Shown here: positions 61,301 to 64,000 of the stretch, piece by piece
Numbering within the stretch: position 1 is the first letter of the stretch
Layout: every line of letters starts with the position of its first letter
NCBI RefSeq assembly: GCF_050571805.1
Contig: NZ_CP192219.1
Length of the DNA: 64,000 bases
Source: Halodesulfovibrio aestuarii
GTDB lineage: Bacteria > Desulfobacterota > Desulfovibrionia > Desulfovibrionales > Desulfovibrionaceae
Strand: one strand, 5' to 3'
The notes under the pieces: model-generated
The model's input: only the letters and a program-made list of their open reading frames with translations
What the model was told of the DNA's origin: nothing
The model's database searches: none
Translations under genes and position numbers: made by a program

Positions 61301-64000
61301 CGATCCACGGCACGAACGACGGTCCGGTCTTCGAGAGCGGCCTGAGCGGTTCTGTCACGGAAGATACGCTTGCGGCAGACGGCAGCGTAGCGACTGAGCT
61401 TGTGAGCGAAGGTCAGATTGTGACCACAGACGCTGACACAGGCGAAGCTACGAACCATACCTTCAGCTTTGCGGACGGTGAAGACGGCTCCGGTACCTAC
61501 GGCAGCCTGACACTGGATGCAGACGGTCACTGGAAATACGTTGCTAACAATGCCGCAGTGCAGGGTCTTGGCAGCGATGATACGTATGTGGAACATTTCT
61601 CCGTTGAGGTATCAGACGGTCACGGCGGCACCGAAGTACAGACAATCGATGTGACGATCCACGGCACGAACGACGGTCCGGTCTTCGAAAGCGGCCTGAG
61701 CGGTTCCGTCACGGAAGATACGCTTGCGGCCGACGGCAGCGTGGCGACCGAGCTTGTGAGCGAAGGTCAGATTGTGACCACAGACGCTGACACAGACGAA
61801 GCTGCGAACCATACCTTCAGCTTTGCGGACGGTGAAGACGGCTCCGGTACCTACGGCAGCCTGACCCTTGATGCAGACGGTCACTGGAAATACGTTGCTA
61901 ACAATGCCGCAGTGCAGGGTCTTGGCAGCGATGATACGTATGTGGAACATTTCTCCGTTGAGGTCTCTGACGGTCACGGCGGCACCGAAGTACAGACAAT
62001 CGATGTGACGATTCACGGCACGAACGACGGTCCGGTCTTTGAGAGCGGCCTGAGCGGTTCCGTCACGGAAGATACGCTTGCGGCCGACGGCAGCGTAGCG
62101 ACTGAGCTTGTGAGCGAAGGTCAGATTGTGACCACAGACGCTGACACAGGCGAAGCTGCGAACCATACCTTCAGCTTTGCGGACGGTGAAGACGGCTCCG
62201 GTACCTACGGCAGCCTGACCCTTGATGCAGACGGTCACTGGAAATACGTTGCTAACAATGCCGCAGTGCAGGGTCTTGGCAGCGATGATACGTATGTGGA
62301 ACATTTCTCCGTCGAGGTATCAGACGGTCACGGCGGCACCGACGTACAGACAATCGATGTGACGATCCACGGCACGAACGACGGTCCGGTCTTTGAGAGC
62401 GGCCTGAGCGCTTCCGTCACGGAAGATACGCTTGCGGCAGACGGCAGCGTGGCAACAGAGCTTGTGAGCGAAGGTCAGATTGTGACCACAGACGCTGACA
62501 CAGGCGAAGCTGCGAACCATACCTTCAGCTTTGCGGACGGTGAAGACGGCTCCGGTACCTACGGCAGCCTGACGCTTGATGCAGACGGTCACTGGAAATA
62601 CGTTGCTAACAATGCCGCAGTGCAGGGCCTTGGCAGCGATGATACGTATGTGGAACATTTCTCCGTCGAGGTCTCAGACGGTCACGGCGGCACCGACGTA
62701 CAGACAATCGATGTGACGATCCACGGCACGAACGACGGTCCGGTCTTCGAGAGCGGCCTGAGCGGTTCCGTCACGGAAGATACGCTTGCGGCCGACGGCA
62801 GCGTGGCGACTGAGCTTGTGAGCGAAGGTCAGATTGTGACCAGCGACGCTGACACAGGTGAAGCTGCGAACCATACCTTCAGCTTTGCGGACGGTGAAGA
62901 CGGCTCCGGTACCTACGGCAGCCTGACGCTTGATGCAGACGGTCACTGGAAATACGTTGCTAACAATGCCGCAGTGCAGGGTCTTGGCAGCGATGACACG
63001 TATGTGGAACATTTCTCCGTTGAGGTCTCAGACGGTCACGGCGGCACCGACGTACAGACAATCGATGTGACGATCCACGGCACGAACGACGGTCCGGTCT
63101 TCGAAAGCGGCCTGAGCGGTTCCGTCACGGAAGATACGCTTGCGGCAGACGGCAGCGTGGCGACTGAGCTTGTGAGCGAAGGTCAGATTGTGACTACAGA
63201 CGCTGACACAGGCGAAGCCGCGAACCATACCTTCAGCTTTGCGGACGGTGAAGACGGCTCCGGTACCTACGGCAGCCTGACGCTTGATGCAGACGGTCAC
63301 TGGAAATACGTTGCTAACAATGCCGCAGTGCAGGGTCTTGGCAGCGATGATACGTATGTGGAACATTTCTCCGTCGAGGTATCAGACGGTCACGGCGGCA
63401 CCGAAGTACAGACAATCGATGTGACGATCCACGGCACGAACGACGGTCCGGTCTTCGAGAGCGGCCTGAGCGGTTCCGTCACGGAAGATACGCTTGCGGC
63501 AGACGGCAGCGTAGCGACTGAGCTTGTGAGCGAAGGTCAGATTGTGACTACAGACGCTGACACAGGCGAAGCCGCGAACCATACCTTCAGCTTTGCGGAC
63601 GGTGAAGACGGCTCCGGTACCTACGGCAGCCTGACGCTTGATGCAGACGGTCACTGGAAATACGTTGCTAACAATGCCGCAGTGCAGGGTCTTGGCAGCG
63701 ATGATACGTATGTGGAACATTTCTCCGTCGAGGTATCAGACGGTCACGGCGGCACCGAAGTACAGACAATCGATGTGACGATCCACGGCACGAACGACGG
63801 TCCGGTCTTCGAGAGCGGCCTGAGCGGTTCCGTCACGGAAGATACGCTTGCGGCCGACGGCAGCGTGGCGACCGAGCTTGTGAGCGAAGGTCAGATTGTG
63901 ACCACAGACGCTGACACAGGCGAAGCCGCGAACCATACCTTCAGCTTTGCGGACGGTGAAGACGGCTCCGGTACCTACGGCAGCCTGACGCTTGATGCCG
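58363..64000 (+). CDS. Giant VCBS-repeat adhesin, 3' end outside window
   Basis: At least 1879 residues are in the window and the frame is still open at the edge. Residues 1-95 form an N-terminal module with FNFDLNTVQATEDGNNLILT and DGTVLSAEAIMDAIG, as seen at the start of large type I-secreted adhesins. A Ser-rich linker (about 105-145) and a cadherin-like domain with NVLTNDIDPDGDVLTV follow. From residue 271 the protein is thirteen full 118-residue VCBS-type repeats and a partial fourteenth. It is very likely a cell-surface attachment protein; the calcium-binding and secretion-signal end is not visible. The repeats are visibly richer in GC than the N-terminal part. Confidence 0.9.
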   Translation, partial: MVAHNKKIQIVKKPAAGEVLEVAVNAEQDVSFNFDLNTVQATEDGNNLILTFEDESVLKLTGFANNPESIVVVLQDGTVLSAEAIMDAIGEDGVIDTAAGDASSSPHSSSLSDLSGFDSVYDGLQNEEIRHAYDDPSLSSSSPSSNSFVTEVENTPVVAVNDNNETIDAFSGNVTAEEYKDIFNGVASNPVVSGNVLTNDIDPDGDVLTVTPFTSKGRYGTFTLGSDGNWTYTLDNEDSDVVALGDGGTLTDSITYTVSDGQTSDSASLTVTIHGTNDGPVFESGLSGSVTEDTLAADGSVATELVSEGQIVTTDADTGEAANHSFSFADGEDGSGTYGSLTLDADGHWKYVADNAAVQGLGSDDTYVEHFSVEVSDGHGGTDVQTIDVTIHGTNDGPVFESGLSGSVTEDTLAADGSVATELVSEGQIVTTDADTGEATNHTFSFADGEDGSGTYGSLTLDADGHWKYVANNAAVQGLGSDDTYVEHFSVEVSDGHGGTEVQTIDVTIHGTNDGPVFESGLSGSVTEDTLAADGSVATELVSEGQIVTTDADTDEAANHTFSFADGEDGSGTYGSLTLDADGHWKYVANNAAVQGLGSDDTYVEHFSVEVSDGHGGTDVQTIDVTIHGTNDGPVFESGLSGSVTEDTLAADGSVATELVSEGQIVTTDADTGEATNHTFSFADGEDGSGTYGSLTLDADGHWKYVANNAAVQGLGSDDTYVEHFSVEVSDGHGGTDVQTIDVTIHGTNDGPVFESGLSGSVTEDTLAADGSVATELVSEGQIVTTDADTGEAANHTFSFADGEDGSGTYGSLTLDADGHWKYVANNAAVQGLGSDDTYVEHFSVEVSDGHGGTDVQTIDVTIHGTNDGPVFESGLSGSVTEDTLAADGSVATELVSEGQIVTTDADTGEAANHTFSFADGEDGSGTYGSLTLDADGHWKYVADNAAVQGLGSDDTYVEHFSVEVSDGHGGTEVQTIDVTIHGTNDGPVFESGLSGSVTEDTLAADGSVATELVSEGQIVTTDADTGEATNHTFSFADGEDGSGTYGSLTLDADGHWKYVANNAAVQGLGSDDTYVEHFSVEVSDGHGGTEVQTIDVTIHGTNDGPVFESGLSGSVTEDTLAADGSVATELVSEGQIVTTDADTDEAANHTFSFADGEDGSGTYGSLTLDADGHWKYVANNAAVQGLGSDDTYVEHFSVEVSDGHGGTEVQTIDVTIHGTNDGPVFESGLSGSVTEDTLAADGSVATELVSEGQIVTTDADTGEAANHTFSFADGEDGSGTYGSLTLDADGHWKYVANNAAVQGLGSDDTYVEHFSVEVSDGHGGTDVQTIDVTIHGTNDGPVFESGLSASVTEDTLAADGSVATELVSEGQIVTTDADTGEAANHTFSFADGEDGSGTYGSLTLDADGHWKYVANNAAVQGLGSDDTYVEHFSVEVSDGHGGTDVQTIDVTIHGTNDGPVFESGLSGSVTEDTLAADGSVATELVSEGQIVTSDADTGEAANHTFSFADGEDGSGTYGSLTLDADGHWKYVANNAAVQGLGSDDTYVEHFSVEVSDGHGGTDVQTIDVTIHGTNDGPVFESGLSGSVTEDTLAADGSVATELVSEGQIVTTDADTGEAANHTFSFADGEDGSGTYGSLTLDADGHWKYVANNAAVQGLGSDDTYVEHFSVEVSDGHGGTEVQTIDVTIHGTNDGPVFESGLSGSVTEDTLAADGSVATELVSEGQIVTTDADTGEAANHTFSFADGEDGSGTYGSLTLDADGHWKYVANNAAVQGLGSDDTYVEHFSVEVSDGHGGTEVQTIDVTIHGTNDGPVFESGLSGSVTEDTLAADGSVATELVSEGQIVTTDADTGEAANHTFSFADGEDGSGTYGSLTLDA
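59173..64000 (+). repeat. Tandem 354-bp repeats, 13 full plus one partial
   Basis: Units start at 59173 and every 354 bases after (59527, 59881, up to 63775). Each codes for VTIHGTNDGPVFESGLSGSV and onwards, through DGHWKYVANNAAVQGLG, to DGHGGT(D/E)VQTID. They are near identical at the DNA level, also at third codon positions. The last residue variant runs D E D D D E E E D D D E E over units 1-13, and GDT-region variants are shared by units 3 and 8, which points to block copying. Confidence 0.95.

Noticed and set aside
59152..63936. Series of 112-codon minus-strand frames every 354 bases
   Set aside because: They are antisense to the adhesin repeats and recur only because the repeats are near identical.
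59173..64000. CRISPR-like regular repeats
   Set aside because: Units of 354 bases in an open coding frame without spacers are protein repeats.

Overview
The window looks like a piece of a bacterial chromosome from the sulfate-reducing Desulfovibrionales, perhaps a marine Halodesulfovibrio- or Desulfovibrio-like species. This is an inference. It rests on the gene order (rny, zapA, zapB, glmU, then an F1 operon with both b and b' subunits; rex next to atpE), on sigma-54-like promoters before flagellar genes, and on an apparently moderate GC content. No rRNA, tRNA, CRISPR array, insertion sequence or prophage was recognised.

Layout. 1-4300: a cut response-regulator gene, then rny, zapA, zapB and glmU. 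4534-10361: F1 ATP synthase operon atpF'-F-H-A-G-D-C, read leftwards. 10725-16480: bactofilin and the elongasome genes mreB-mreC-mreD-mrdA-rodA, also leftwards. 16568-30041: a mixed stretch with a radical SAM protein, an alkyl-DNA repair protein, a ZIP metal transporter, a diguanylate cyclase, an M29 peptidase, an MBL-fold hydrolase, a lipoprotein/TPR pair, HU and a glycerate kinase, plus several small unknown genes and a candidate structured RNA. 30272-34443: lipA, lipB, an Rsm22-type methyltransferase and a ferredoxin-ASKHA protein. 34611-38345: fliM, truA, a MotE-like protein and fliJ. 38470-42793: cobS, a SAM-hydrolase-family protein, rex and the Fo operon (atpZ, atpI, atpB, atpE). 43147-47520: rlmD, a 46-residue membrane protein, rfbA, then about 1.6 kb without a convincing protein gene but with several strong hairpins. 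47525-51529: rplU, rpmA, obgE, proB, thiD. 51820-57974: small regulators, a second diguanylate cyclase, an M16C peptidase and a Fur-family regulator. 58363 to the right edge: the start of a giant repeat adhesin made of near-identical 354-bp units.

How the parts fit. The two ATP synthase operons lie about 30 kb apart but have matching upstream regions: a TTGAC[A/G]-N17-TAA[T/C]TC promoter followed 9-11 bases later by a Rex-like box. A third such box lies just before rex, so NADH/NAD+ control of both halves of the enzyme and of the regulator itself is a reasonable model. The fliM and fliJ genes are preceded by -24/-12 elements. Two cyclases that keep the GGEEF and RxxD motifs, together with a giant adhesin, suggest c-di-GMP control of motility and attachment. 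Items most worth a second look are two related small proteins sharing an EFPRSNK motif, three intergenic structured-RNA candidates, the missing AUG start of mreC, and the repeat array and simple-sequence tract of the adhesin gene.
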